From contig SKTJ01000114.1 of assembly GCA_007122565.1 (NCBI GenBank), positions 1 through 6,161 of the forward strand: a stretch of 6,161 bases of DNA. The letters run 5' to 3'. Position 1 is the stretch's first letter. Every line of letters begins with the position of its first letter. Position numbers and translations under genes: made by a program. Positions 1-5,452 of the stretch are shown here, one piece after another. A model generated the notes under the pieces. The model had not been told where the DNA came from. It saw nothing but the letters and a program-made list of their open reading frames with translations, and ran no database searches. Source of the stretch: Syntrophomonadaceae bacterium (lineage in GTDB: Bacteria > Bacillota > Dethiobacteria > DTU022 > UBA8154).

Positions 1-1
1 C

Positions 2-748
2 TGGCCGGCAAACAGAAGAATTGTTTACAACCGTGCTTCCTCTGACGCTCAGGGCAGACCATGGAATCCCGATCGTCCCGTTGTCTGGTGGGAGAATAAT
101 GAATGGAAGCGCAACGATACGCCCGACTTTAACGCCTCTGTTCCCCCAGAGGAAGCCACCAGCTTTCTCATGACTATAGAGGGGCAGGCCAGGCTTTTTG
201 CAGCGGCCTTAGTACCTCCTTTTGTCATGGTTGACGGTCCCTTCACCGAGCACTACGAGCCCTGGGAGAGCGTAACCAGCAATAAAATGTCCAGCGTGGA
301 GTTCAACCCCTGCTGTACTGTATGGTATCCGGAAGACCGGGGAAGCGCTGCAGACTATCCATACATCTGCACCACTTACCGCCTGGTGGAACATTACCAG
401 ACCGCGATCATGACCCGGAATATCCCCTGGCTTGCAGAGGCAATGCCGGAGATGTTCTGCGAAATCAGCCCGTCGCTGGCTGCAAAAATAGGCGTCAGCA
501 ATGGTGACATGGTGGAAGTGGAAAGCAAACGGGGGAAGATTCAGTGTAAAGTAGCCGTTACTGTGCGCATTAAACCATTGATGATTAACGGCGAAGAGCA
601 GGAAATTGTGGGAATGCCTTTCCACTGGGGCTTCATGGGCCTTTCCAGCGGTGCCTCCGCCAATGACCTGTCTCCCACCATCGGTTGTGCTAACACCACT
701 ATCCCTGAGTTTAAATCGTTTATCTGCAATATAAGGAGGGCAGGATAA
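2..748 (+). CDS. fdnG: Formate dehydrogenase-N type alpha subunit, C-terminal part (5' end outside window)
   Basis: This is the last 248 residues of a molybdopterin-dependent oxidoreductase, open at the left edge (frame starts at base 2) and ending at TAA 746-748. The fragment opens with WPANRRIVYNRAS, a hallmark of formate dehydrogenase-N/O alpha chains. It then runs through the C-terminal molybdopterin-dinucleotide-binding domain, with FTEHYEPWES, TTYRLVEHYQT, NGDMVEVESKRGKIQCKV and GMPFHWGF, and ends near ANDLSPTIGCAN. The family oxidises formate to CO2 at a Mo/W-bis-MGD centre and passes electrons to the beta subunit. The catalytic Cys or selenocysteine, the N-terminal FeS cluster and any twin-arginine signal lie upstream and cannot be checked. 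The stop overlaps the beta start (TAATG), which implies translational coupling. Family identity is from remembered motifs, but they are highly characteristic. Confidence 0.93.
   Translation, partial: WPANRRIVYNRASSDAQGRPWNPDRPVVWWENNEWKRNDTPDFNASVPPEEATSFLMTIEGQARLFAAALVPPFVMVDGPFTEHYEPWESVTSNKMSSVEFNPCCTVWYPEDRGSAADYPYICTTYRLVEHYQTAIMTRNIPWLAEAMPEMFCEISPSLAAKIGVSNGDMVEVESKRGKIQCKVAVTVRIKPLMINGEEQEIVGMPFHWGFMGLSSGASANDLSPTIGCANTTIPEFKSFICNIRRAG
733..740 (+). promoter_or_regulatory. Ribosome binding site of the beta subunit gene
   Basis: AAGGAGGG lies inside the last codons of the alpha gene, seven bases before the ATG at 748. It fixes the beta start at the one-base stop/start overlap. Confidence 0.85.
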
Positions 749-1527
749 TGGCAAGCAAAGTAAGAATGATTGATGTAACCAAGTGTATGGGTTGCAAGGG
801 TTGCCAGGTTGCCTGCAAGCAATGGAACCAGTTGCCTGCTACTCAGACTACATTTACGGGCAGTTATGAAAACCCTGCCGACTTTGCGGCAGAAACCTGG
901 GGTCGTGTCAAATTTAATGAGTACGAGCAGGGCAACGATATCAAATGGTATTTCAATTTTAGTTCATGCATGCACTGTACAGAAGCAGGTTGCATGGATG
1001 TCTGTCCCGTTAATGCCATTCACCGCACCTCTTTGCATACGGTGAAAGTTGATCAGGAAACTTGCATCGCCTGTGGCTTGTGCATCACAGCCTGTCCCTT
1101 TGATGTACCGAGGGTTGGGGAGCTTACCAAAAACGCCATGTGGAAGTGCACATCCTGTTTTGACCGCATTAGCAATGGGATGGAAACTGCTTGTGCCACA
1201 GCCTGTTGCACAGGAGCAATTACGTTCGGCGATAAAGATGCGAAAATCGCCGAGGCCGAAGAGCGTGCTGCTGCTATTGGAGGCCAGGTCTACGGTAAGG
1301 ATGAACTGGGCGGACTGGGCGTAATCTACGTGCTGGCCGATTCTCCGGATAAGTACGGCCTGCCGGTCAATCCCGAAATTGCCCTTTCCACTTATATTTG
1401 GAACGTGGCACTGCAGCCTGTCAAATTGCTGGCCGCTGTTGGCATAACTTTTGGCCTCATGAACAGCATGGTCGGCAAAATTTCTGCCAAGACAGAAAAA
1501 GAAGAAAGTAAGAAAGAGACAGCATAA
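748..1527 (+). CDS. fdnH: Formate dehydrogenase beta subunit, four-cluster ferredoxin type
   Basis: A 259-residue electron-transfer subunit that relays electrons from the alpha-subunit active site. Sixteen cysteines form four [4Fe-4S] motifs: C13/16/19/23, C74/77/82/86, C106/109/112/116 and C134/137/149/153. The last has the CTSCFDR...C...C spacing usual for FdnH/HybA/DmsB-type proteins. An extra Cys154 stands where Pro usually follows the fourth motif. The C-terminus (about 216-241, YIWNVALQPVKLLAAVGITFG) is hydrophobic and aligns with the single membrane helix of E. coli FdnH, which contacts the cytochrome b subunit. A short charged Lys/Glu tail follows. At 259 residues it is a little shorter than E. 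coli FdnH (about 294). The start is set by the strong SD and the TAATG overlap with alpha. The expected gamma subunit does not follow; a terminator does. Confidence 0.93.
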   Translation: MASKVRMIDVTKCMGCKGCQVACKQWNQLPATQTTFTGSYENPADFAAETWGRVKFNEYEQGNDIKWYFNFSSCMHCTEAGCMDVCPVNAIHRTSLHTVKVDQETCIACGLCITACPFDVPRVGELTKNAMWKCTSCFDRISNGMETACATACCTGAITFGDKDAKIAEAEERAAAIGGQVYGKDELGGLGVIYVLADSPDKYGLPVNPEIALSTYIWNVALQPVKLLAAVGITFGLMNSMVGKISAKTEKEESKKETA

Positions 1528-1556
1528 TCGTATCATAAGCGTTCTCAAACCAGATG

Positions 1557-1586
1557 AAAAAGGAGGGGAGCGATCCCCTCCTTTTT
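1557..1586 (+). terminator. Rho-independent terminator of the formate dehydrogenase operon
   Basis: An almost perfect inverted repeat: AAAAAGGAGGGGA, tetraloop GCGA, then TCCCCTCCTTTTT. It lies 29 bases after the beta stop codon. The A-run upstream mirrors the T-run, so it could also stop transcription arriving from the other strand. It insulates the fdn operon from the regulator gene downstream. Confidence 0.92.
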
Positions 1587-1624
1587 CACTTATACCTATA
1601 TCTTGGCGCTGGATGTTCCTGTCA

Positions 1625-1653
1625 TTGTAAGATTATGATAAATGAAGTATAAT
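1625..1653 (+). promoter_or_regulatory. Sigma-A-type promoter of the response regulator gene
   Basis: TTGTAA (1625-1630) and a perfect TATAAT (1648-1653) are separated by exactly 17 bases, giving a predicted start of transcription near 1660. The -10 box lies within the longest reading frame that begins at ATG 1642, so that ATG cannot be the start for a transcript made from this promoter. Confidence 0.7.
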
Positions 1654-1680
1654 TTTATTATGGACAAATATGCAAGCAAC

Positions 1681-1686
1681 GGGGAG
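1681..1686 (+). promoter_or_regulatory. Ribosome binding site deciding the GTG start of the response regulator
   Basis: GGGGAG lies six bases before GTG 1693. The ATGs at 1642 and 1660 have no comparable Shine-Dalgarno sequence, so this site favours the shorter protein. Confidence 0.65.
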
Positions 1687-1692
1687 ACAACT

Positions 1693-2355
1693 GTGGATAA
1701 CATTAGAATTTTGATTGTGGATGACCACACTATTTTAAGAATAGGGATCCGCTTGCTCCTCGACAGCCAGCAGGACATGGAGATAGTGGGAGAAACGGGT
1801 AGCGGTTTTGAGGCTCTTGATCTGGTTAAAGAGCTAAAACCCCGTGTTGTTCTGCTTGATATATCTCTTGACGATGTAAACGGCCTTGACATCCTACCTG
1901 AATTTAAAAAAGCCAATGAAAACGTAAGGGTTCTCGTTTTAACCATGCATGAAGACGAGAGCTTTCTTTTACAGACCTTAAACAGGGGGGGGGATGGTTA
2001 TATCCTAAAAAAAGCTGCGGATCTGGAACTGATTACAGCAATCAGAGCCGTGAACCGCAACGAGATTTATATTGATCCATCCCTGACAAAATCAGTGCTG
2101 CGCAATATTTACGGCCATTCGGAAAAAGGCTCAAATAAAAAGGACAGGATTGAACAACCACTTAGTAACAGGGAAAAAGAGGTACTTAAACTGGTGGCAA
2201 TGGGTTACACGAATAAACAAATAGCGAATAAATTACTTTTAAGTATTAAAACCATCGAAAGCCACAAAGCAAGAATAAAAGAAAAGTTAAATCTAAGCTT
2301 CCGCTCTGACCTAGTCAAATACGCAATCAGTAAAGGTTTATTATATGAGGATTAA
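1693..2355 (+). CDS. NarL/FixJ-type DNA-binding response regulator (REC-LuxR HTH), orphan
   Basis: A 220-residue two-component response regulator with a GTG start; the frame extends upstream to ATG 1642 but the promoter and SD argue against that start. The receiver domain (about 4-120) begins IRILIVDDH, with acidic D10/D11, the phosphoacceptor D56 in VVLLDIS, switch Thr84 and Lys106. A LuxR/GerE helix-turn-helix follows at about 157-216 (LSNREKEVLKLVAMGYTNKQIA...SIKTIESHKARI). It should bind DNA as a phosphorylation-controlled dimer. No sensor kinase gene is adjacent: a terminator lies upstream and a convergent gene downstream, so it is a monocistronic orphan here. Control of the adjacent formate dehydrogenase is possible but unproven. 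Odd point: nine consecutive G (1985-1993) encode the R-G-G before D-G-Y, where most family members have G-A-x-G-Y. The tract is slippage-prone. Confidence 0.92.
   Translation: MDNIRILIVDDHTILRIGIRLLLDSQQDMEIVGETGSGFEALDLVKELKPRVVLLDISLDDVNGLDILPEFKKANENVRVLVLTMHEDESFLLQTLNRGGDGYILKKAADLELITAIRAVNRNEIYIDPSLTKSVLRNIYGHSEKGSNKKDRIEQPLSNREKEVLKLVAMGYTNKQIANKLLLSIKTIESHKARIKEKLNLSFRSDLVKYAISKGLLYED
1985..1993 (+). repeat. Homopolymer tract of nine G inside the response regulator
   Basis: Nine G in a row lie within codons AGG GGG GGG GAT. The reading frame is intact at nine. A gain or loss of one base would remove the end of the receiver and the whole DNA-binding domain. Confidence 0.9.
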
Positions 2356-2374
2356 CAACCACATGTCGTCTTTT

Positions 2375-2402
2375 ATTCTGACTCCTGAATTCTGAGTCCT
2401 GA
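2375..2402. repeat. 14-nt tandem repeat (two copies) between convergent genes
   Basis: ATTCTGACTCCTGA (2375-2388) is followed directly by ATTCTGAGTCCTGA (2389-2402), 13 of 14 identical. The single difference creates a GACTC/GAGTC inverted repeat across the two units. The core ATTCTGACTCC also occurs inverted at 5441-5451, just after the ahcY stop codon. No T-tract follows, so this is not a clear terminator, and none is visible elsewhere between the two convergent genes. Confidence 0.8.
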
Positions 2403-2419
2403 GCAGTAATGCGTATTAA

Positions 2420-3394
2420 TTACCTTTGTTCATTCAACACTCGGTTGTAGTAGAAAGAGGCATTTCTTTTATCCCCCAGCAGATCATACACTACTCCAAG
2501 TTCAAAGAGAATTTTGGTTTCAGCAGGATTCAGTGAAAAGGCTATTTTAAAGTTTTGCAAGCCTTTTTTAAATTCTCCCAGCAAGGCGTATGTTTTCCCC
2601 AGGTAGTAACAAATCTCCCAGTCCTGTGGCGAAATCTGTTTTGCTTTTTCAAAAGCTTCGCAAGCATCCTTATAGCGATGCATGTTATAAAAAACAGCCC
2701 CCATATTAAAGTAACCGGTAAAAAAAAGTGAATCCTCTTCCACCGCGCTTCTGAATTCGTTAAGTGCCTCATCGTATTTCTGTTCGTTTACATAAATATT
2801 CCCCATAGCGTTGTGTACCAGTGCTTTTAACTGTTTATCCTGGCTCAGAGCTTTTACCAGCCTCAATTTGGCCAGGGCTTTTTCGTTAAAGCCCTTCTGG
2901 CTGTAGGCAAGGCCGAGGCAAAAATGCCCGAATATATAGTTTGGCTCCAGAGCCACCAATTTTTCAAATTCGTGGATAGCTTCTTCCAGCATGGCCAGAT
3001 CCCAGAATCCCATCCCTTTGCGAAAAGAACTGATACCCTGTTCGCTTTCCAGTTGGAAAAAGAGAGTTGGTTTACTACTTTTAATGGTGTTACTGTTACC
3101 CATTCTATTTTCTACGCTTTCCCGCTCCCCGCCTTGCTGCTCCCGATTCATATTCAGTCCATGCAAAAAATCATCTGGTAGCAAATCCGGAAGACTAAAA
3201 TTATATGTTTTTTGTAATTCATTTACCCGTTCTTCAAAATTTAACCAGCATTTAACACATTCATCCATGATGTTGCGTAAATTCAATAGCTTCCCAGTCA
3301 GTTCTTCGATTTCTTTTTCTCCCAGGTTATTCTTAAAACCATCTTCGATTTCTTTTAAAGAATCGAAGACGATATCAAATTGATGAAAAAACAC
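2420..3394 (-). CDS. TPR-repeat protein of unknown function
   Basis: A 324-residue soluble protein with no signal peptide or membrane segment visible. The first ~65 residues are charged and probably helical or coiled coil (DSLKEIEDGFKNNLG...), with a Cys46-x2-Cys49 pair. A polar linker (about 80-115) follows. Six consecutive 34-residue tetratricopeptide repeats then fill about 120-324, for example ALVHNAMGNIYVNEQ and WEICYYLGKTYALLG. TPR arrays are protein-binding scaffolds; no partner or catalytic domain is seen. The GTG start at 3394 is chosen because a perfect AAGGAGGT (3408-3401) sits seven bases upstream; the in-frame ATG at 3457 has no SD. Two TATAAC boxes on the minus strand (3454-3449 and 3433-3428) could be -10 elements, but neither has a good -35. 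It is convergent with the regulator and divergent from the tRNA operon. Function is not recognised. Confidence 0.85.
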   Translation of the reverse strand: MFFHQFDIVFDSLKEIEDGFKNNLGEKEIEELTGKLLNLRNIMDECVKCWLNFEERVNELQKTYNFSLPDLLPDDFLHGLNMNREQQGGERESVENRMGNSNTIKSSKPTLFFQLESEQGISSFRKGMGFWDLAMLEEAIHEFEKLVALEPNYIFGHFCLGLAYSQKGFNEKALAKLRLVKALSQDKQLKALVHNAMGNIYVNEQKYDEALNEFRSAVEEDSLFFTGYFNMGAVFYNMHRYKDACEAFEKAKQISPQDWEICYYLGKTYALLGEFKKGLQNFKIAFSLNPAETKILFELGVVYDLLGDKRNASFYYNRVLNEQR

Positions 3395-3400
3395 GATCAA

Positions 3401-3408
3401 ACCTCCTT
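3401..3408 (-). promoter_or_regulatory. Ribosome binding site of the TPR gene
   Basis: AAGGAGGT on the minus strand, seven bases before GTG 3394. A TTG at 3400 is in frame but touches the SD and is too close to be used. Confidence 0.8.
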
Positions 3409-3489
3409 GCAATAAAATCTTTCTTTTGTTATACTCACCTTCATAGCGGTTATACATACAGGTAAATCTCTTATTTTTAGTTTAAAATA

Positions 3490-3518
3490 TTGACGCTGAA
3501 CCTAAAATAAGTTATACT
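3490..3518 (+). promoter_or_regulatory. Strong promoter of the tRNA operon
   Basis: TTGACG (3490-3495) and TATACT (3513-3518) with 17-base spacing, each one mismatch from sigma-70/sigma-A consensus. Transcription would start near 3525, 25 bases before the first tRNA. The short leader can form a small hairpin (GTGCT 3526-3530 with AGCAC 3543-3547). Confidence 0.82.
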
Positions 3519-3549
3519 ATCTATTGTGCTAACCGGGCAAAAAGCACCT

Positions 3550-3625
3550 GCCGACGTAGCTCAACGGCTAGAGCAGCTGATTTGTAATCAGCAGGTTGCG
3601 GGTTCAAGTCCCACCGTCGGCTCCA
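3550..3625 (+). tRNA. tRNA-Thr (anticodon TGT)
   Basis: A complete 76-nt cloverleaf with acceptor arms GCCGACG/CGTCGGC, discriminator T and encoded CCA. The anticodon stem GCTGA/TCAGC encloses loop TTTGTAA, giving anticodon TGT at 3583-3585. The T-arm loop GGTTCAAGTCC is standard. It is the first gene of the four-tRNA operon. Confidence 0.97.
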
Positions 3626-3635
3626 CAAATAACAT

Positions 3636-3722
3636 GGAGAGGTACCCAAGTCTGGCCAAAGGGGGCAGACTGTAAATCTGCTGGCAGTGCCTTCACTGGT
3701 TCAAATCCAGTCCTCTCCACCA
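3636..3722 (+). tRNA. tRNA-Tyr (anticodon GTA)
   Basis: An 87-nt class II tRNA with acceptor arms GGAGAGG/CCTCTCC, discriminator A and encoded CCA. The anticodon stem GCAGA/TCTGC encloses CTGTAAA, anticodon GTA at 3672-3674. It has the long variable arm expected for bacterial tRNA-Tyr and lies ten bases after tRNA-Thr. Confidence 0.97.
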
Positions 3723-3741
3723 TATTATTATAATATGCAAA

Positions 3742-3758
3742 GGGAGCTTTTTGCTCCC
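3742..3758. repeat. Terminator-like hairpin inside the tRNA array
   Basis: GGGAGC, loop TTTTT, GCTCCC lies between tRNA-Tyr and tRNA-Lys. Its first 12 bases (GGGAGCTTTTTG, 3742-3753) are identical to the 3' arm plus T-tract of the operon terminator (3961-3972). The T-run sits in the loop rather than after the stem, so it should not terminate. It may act as a processing or spacer hairpin. An AT palindrome (3722-3736) precedes it. Confidence 0.7.
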
Positions 3759-3764
3759 GAGCAT

Positions 3765-3840
3765 GGGCCATTAGCTCAGTTGGTAGAGCACCTGACTTTT
3801 AATCAGGGTGTCGATGGTTCGAATCCATCATGGCTCACCA
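3765..3840 (+). tRNA. tRNA-Lys (anticodon TTT)
   Basis: A 76-nt cloverleaf. Acceptor arms GGGCCAT/ATGGCTC contain one G-T pair at the second position; the discriminator is A and CCA is encoded. The anticodon stem CCTGA/TCAGG encloses CTTTTAA, anticodon TTT at 3798-3800. It is separated from tRNA-Tyr by 42 bases holding the internal hairpin. Confidence 0.97.
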
Positions 3841-3845
3841 AATCT

Positions 3846-3931
3846 GCGAGAGTGGCGGAACGGCAGACGCGCTAGGTTCAGGACCTAGTGCCCGCAAGGG
3901 TGTGGGGGTTCAAGTCCCCCCTCTCGCACCA
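3846..3931 (+). tRNA. tRNA-Leu (anticodon CAG)
   Basis: An 86-nt class II tRNA with acceptor arms GCGAGAG/CTCTCGC, discriminator A and encoded CCA. The anticodon stem CTAGG/CCTAG encloses TTCAGGA, anticodon CAG at 3879-3881, which reads CUG. It has the long variable arm typical of tRNA-Leu and is the last gene of the operon. Confidence 0.97.
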
Positions 3932-3942
3932 GCATATTCTTT

Positions 3943-3971
3943 AGCTCCCACCTTTTAAGTGGGAGCTTTTT
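3943..3971 (+). terminator. Rho-independent terminator of the tRNA operon
   Basis: Nine-base stem AGCTCCCAC/GTGGGAGCT with loop CTTTTAA and a terminal run of five T, starting 11 bases after the CCA of tRNA-Leu. Confidence 0.9.
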
Positions 3972-4064
3972 GTTGAATAATTGGTTATCTAAAAGGAACT
4001 AATTGCCATGATATTAAAACATCTTTTTGTAAAATAATAGTAACATCCAGGAGTCGGGTGAGGA

Positions 4065-4151
4065 ATGGAAAGGATAATAGGGCCAACAACAAATAAATGG
4101 CAGGAGAATCCCTGCCGGAAGCGAAATAATATTATAATATCCAGCAAATAA
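4065..4151 (+). other. Structured leader region upstream of ahcY with a possible 28-codon micro-ORF
   Basis: The 207 bases between the tRNA terminator and ahcY hold no recognised gene. This part contains a perfect six-base stem GGCAGG/CCTGCC (4099-4104 with 4111-4116, loop AGAATC) and a 12-base palindrome ATATTATAATAT (4129-4140) that includes a TATAAT (4133-4138). It also holds an open frame ATG 4065 to TAA 4149-4151 coding 28 mostly polar and basic residues (starts MERIIGPTTNKWQEN). AGGAG (4049-4053) lies 11 bases before that ATG, a poor distance. The TATAAT lacks a convincing -35. No SAM or SAH riboswitch pattern could be recognised. The region may simply be the ahcY promoter and leader; coding is doubtful. 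Confidence 0.35.
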
Positions 4152-4163
4152 AGGTAATTTTGG

Positions 4164-4170
4164 AAAGGAT
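4164..4170 (+). promoter_or_regulatory. Ribosome binding site deciding the TTG start of ahcY
   Basis: AAAGGAT lies nine bases before TTG 4179. The overlapping ATG at 4169 is in another frame and soon reaches a stop, and no in-frame ATG/GTG with an SD lies nearby, so TTG is taken as the start. Confidence 0.6.
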
Positions 4171-4178
4171 GATTTCCA

Positions 4179-5435
4179 TTGTCCATAATCAGAAACGGAA
4201 GCTTAGCCAATGCTGGACTGGAAAAAATTAATTGGGTAAAAGAGCACATGCCGGTGCTGAACGAATTAGCAAATGATTTCTCCCGCAACAAGCCTTTTAG
4301 TGGTCTCAGGGTAGCCATATGTCTCCACCTGGAAGCAAAAACAGCTTATATGGCGCTTGTCTTACGAGAGGCGGGGGCTAATGTAACAATTACGGGAAGC
4401 AACCCCCTTTCCACGCAGGACGAGATTGCTGCCGCCCTTGTAAAAGAAGGGGTGGAGGTATTTGCCTGGCACAATGCCACGCTCAAGGAATATGAGGAAC
4501 ACGTATACAAGACTGCAGCAAGGGGACCCCACTTGATTATTGATGACGGGGGAGATCTTATCTCACTGATACATAAGAAGTTCCCACAATTTTTAGCCCA
4601 GGTCTATGGAGGGGCGGAAGAGACAACCACCGGTCTGATTCGACTGAGAGCTATGGAAAAGGCTGGAGTGCTTTCTTTTCCCGTAATGGCTGTTAATGAT
4701 GCCCTTTGTAAATATCTTTTTGATAATCGTTACGGTACAGGCCAGTCAGTCTGGGATGGGATTATGCGGGCCACAAACCTGGTGGTGGCAGGGAAAAATG
4801 TTGTTGTGCTTGGCTACGGTTGGTGCGGCAAAGGTGTGGCTATGCGGGCTTCGGGACTGGGAAGTCGCGTAATTGTCTGCGAGGTGAATCCTGTTAAAGC
4901 TCTGGAGGCTCACATGGATGGCCATCAGGTAATGCCTCTGATACAAGCTGCGGCAATCGGTGATATCTTTATCACCGTAACAGGGTGCAGCGGCGTGATC
5001 ACGGGGAAGCATTTTGCTGCCATGAAAGACAAGGCTATACTGGCCAATGCAGGCCATTTCGATATTGAGATTGACAAGAAGCACCTGAACGCAGGCGATG
5101 GTCCCCGCCGTGTTCGCTCAAATGTTGATGAATATGTACTGGCGGGAGGTAAAAGAATCTTCCTCTTGAGTGAAGGACGCCTCGTTAACCTGGCAGCGGC
5201 CGACGGCCACCCGGCAGAGATCATGGATATGTCTTTCGGTTTGCAGGTGCTGTCTCTGCATTATTTGCTCAATAATAAAGGAACACTTGGGAAAAAGGTA
5301 ATTGCCATGCCGCCGGAGTTGGACCGGCAGGTGGCCTTATTGAAGTTAAAAGGGTTACAACTTGAAATCGACGAGTTGAGCAAAGAACAAAAAGAATACA
5401 TGGATAGCTGGGAACTGGAGGGGCATGAAGCTTGA
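4179..5435 (+). CDS. ahcY: Adenosylhomocysteinase family protein (archaeal/Thermotoga type)
   Basis: A 418-residue NAD-dependent S-adenosylhomocysteine hydrolase, which reversibly splits SAH to homocysteine and adenosine and removes this inhibitor of methyltransferases. Visible motifs: CLHLEAKTAYM with His50, GSNPLSTQDE (73-82), DDGGDL (122-127), EETTTG (147-152), catalytic Lys178 and Asp182-Asn183 in CKYLFDNRYG, the NAD-binding GYGWCG (212-217) with ribose-contacting Glu235, NAGHFD (290-295) and AADGHP (340-345). It has the HLEAKTAY form and short C-terminus of archaeal and Thermotoga enzymes and lacks the KPDHYRY tail of the classical bacterial/eukaryotic type. TTG start. Archaeal relatives include S-inosylhomocysteine hydrolases, so the true substrate could be the deaminated compound. 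An MTA phosphorylase-family gene follows in the same direction after 266 bases, probably with its own promoter. Confidence 0.92.
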   Translation: MSIIRNGSLANAGLEKINWVKEHMPVLNELANDFSRNKPFSGLRVAICLHLEAKTAYMALVLREAGANVTITGSNPLSTQDEIAAALVKEGVEVFAWHNATLKEYEEHVYKTAARGPHLIIDDGGDLISLIHKKFPQFLAQVYGGAEETTTGLIRLRAMEKAGVLSFPVMAVNDALCKYLFDNRYGTGQSVWDGIMRATNLVVAGKNVVVLGYGWCGKGVAMRASGLGSRVIVCEVNPVKALEAHMDGHQVMPLIQAAAIGDIFITVTGCSGVITGKHFAAMKDKAILANAGHFDIEIDKKHLNAGDGPRRVRSNVDEYVLAGGKRIFLLSEGRLVNLAAADGHPAEIMDMSFGLQVLSLHYLLNNKGTLGKKVIAMPPELDRQVALLKLKGLQLEIDELSKEQKEYMDSWELEGHEA

Positions 5436-5440
5436 ATCCG

Positions 5441-5451
5441 GGAGTCAGAAT
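5441..5451. repeat. Inverted copy of the 2375 repeat core
   Basis: GGAGTCAGAAT is the exact reverse complement of ATTCTGACTCC at 2375-2385. It begins six bases after the ahcY stop codon. Eleven bases alone could be chance, but both copies lie directly beyond a stop codon in intergenic DNA. Confidence 0.45.
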
Positions 5452-5452
5452 T

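Noticed and set aside
209..754. 181-codon open frame on the minus strand over the formate dehydrogenase alpha fragment
   Set aside because: It is an antisense shadow of a clearly recognisable family protein, with no SD and a His/Pro/Cys-rich composition that matches no domain.
964..1548. 194-codon open frame on the minus strand over the beta subunit gene
   Set aside because: It lies antisense to a complete 16-cysteine iron-sulfur protein; it is a shadow without its own ribosome binding site or domain.
1642..1692. N-terminal extension of the response regulator from ATG 1642
   Set aside because: It overlaps the -10 box of the likely promoter, has no SD, and the added residues lie outside the receiver fold.
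3395..3457. N-terminal extension of the TPR protein from ATG 3457
   Set aside because: It lacks an SD, whereas GTG 3394 has AAGGAGGT at ideal spacing; the extension would encode the SD itself.
3687..3875. 62-codon frame reading through the tRNA array
   Set aside because: It consists of tRNA-Tyr, tRNA-Lys and tRNA-Leu sequence translated (for example GPLAQLVEHLTFNQGVDGSNPS), a well-known artefact of tRNA genes.
3972..4178. SAM or SAH riboswitch upstream of ahcY
   Set aside because: Neither the multi-helix pattern of SAM-I nor the SAH element could be traced; only one short hairpin and an AT palindrome are visible.
3989..4318. 109-codon minus-strand frame across the ahcY leader and 5' end
   Set aside because: It overlaps the start of ahcY antisense and shows no recognisable domain; the AT-rich leader gives chance open frames.
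4925..5224. Minus-strand frames inside ahcY (also 4746-5084)
   Set aside because: They are antisense shadows of conserved ahcY motifs, with no ribosome binding sites.
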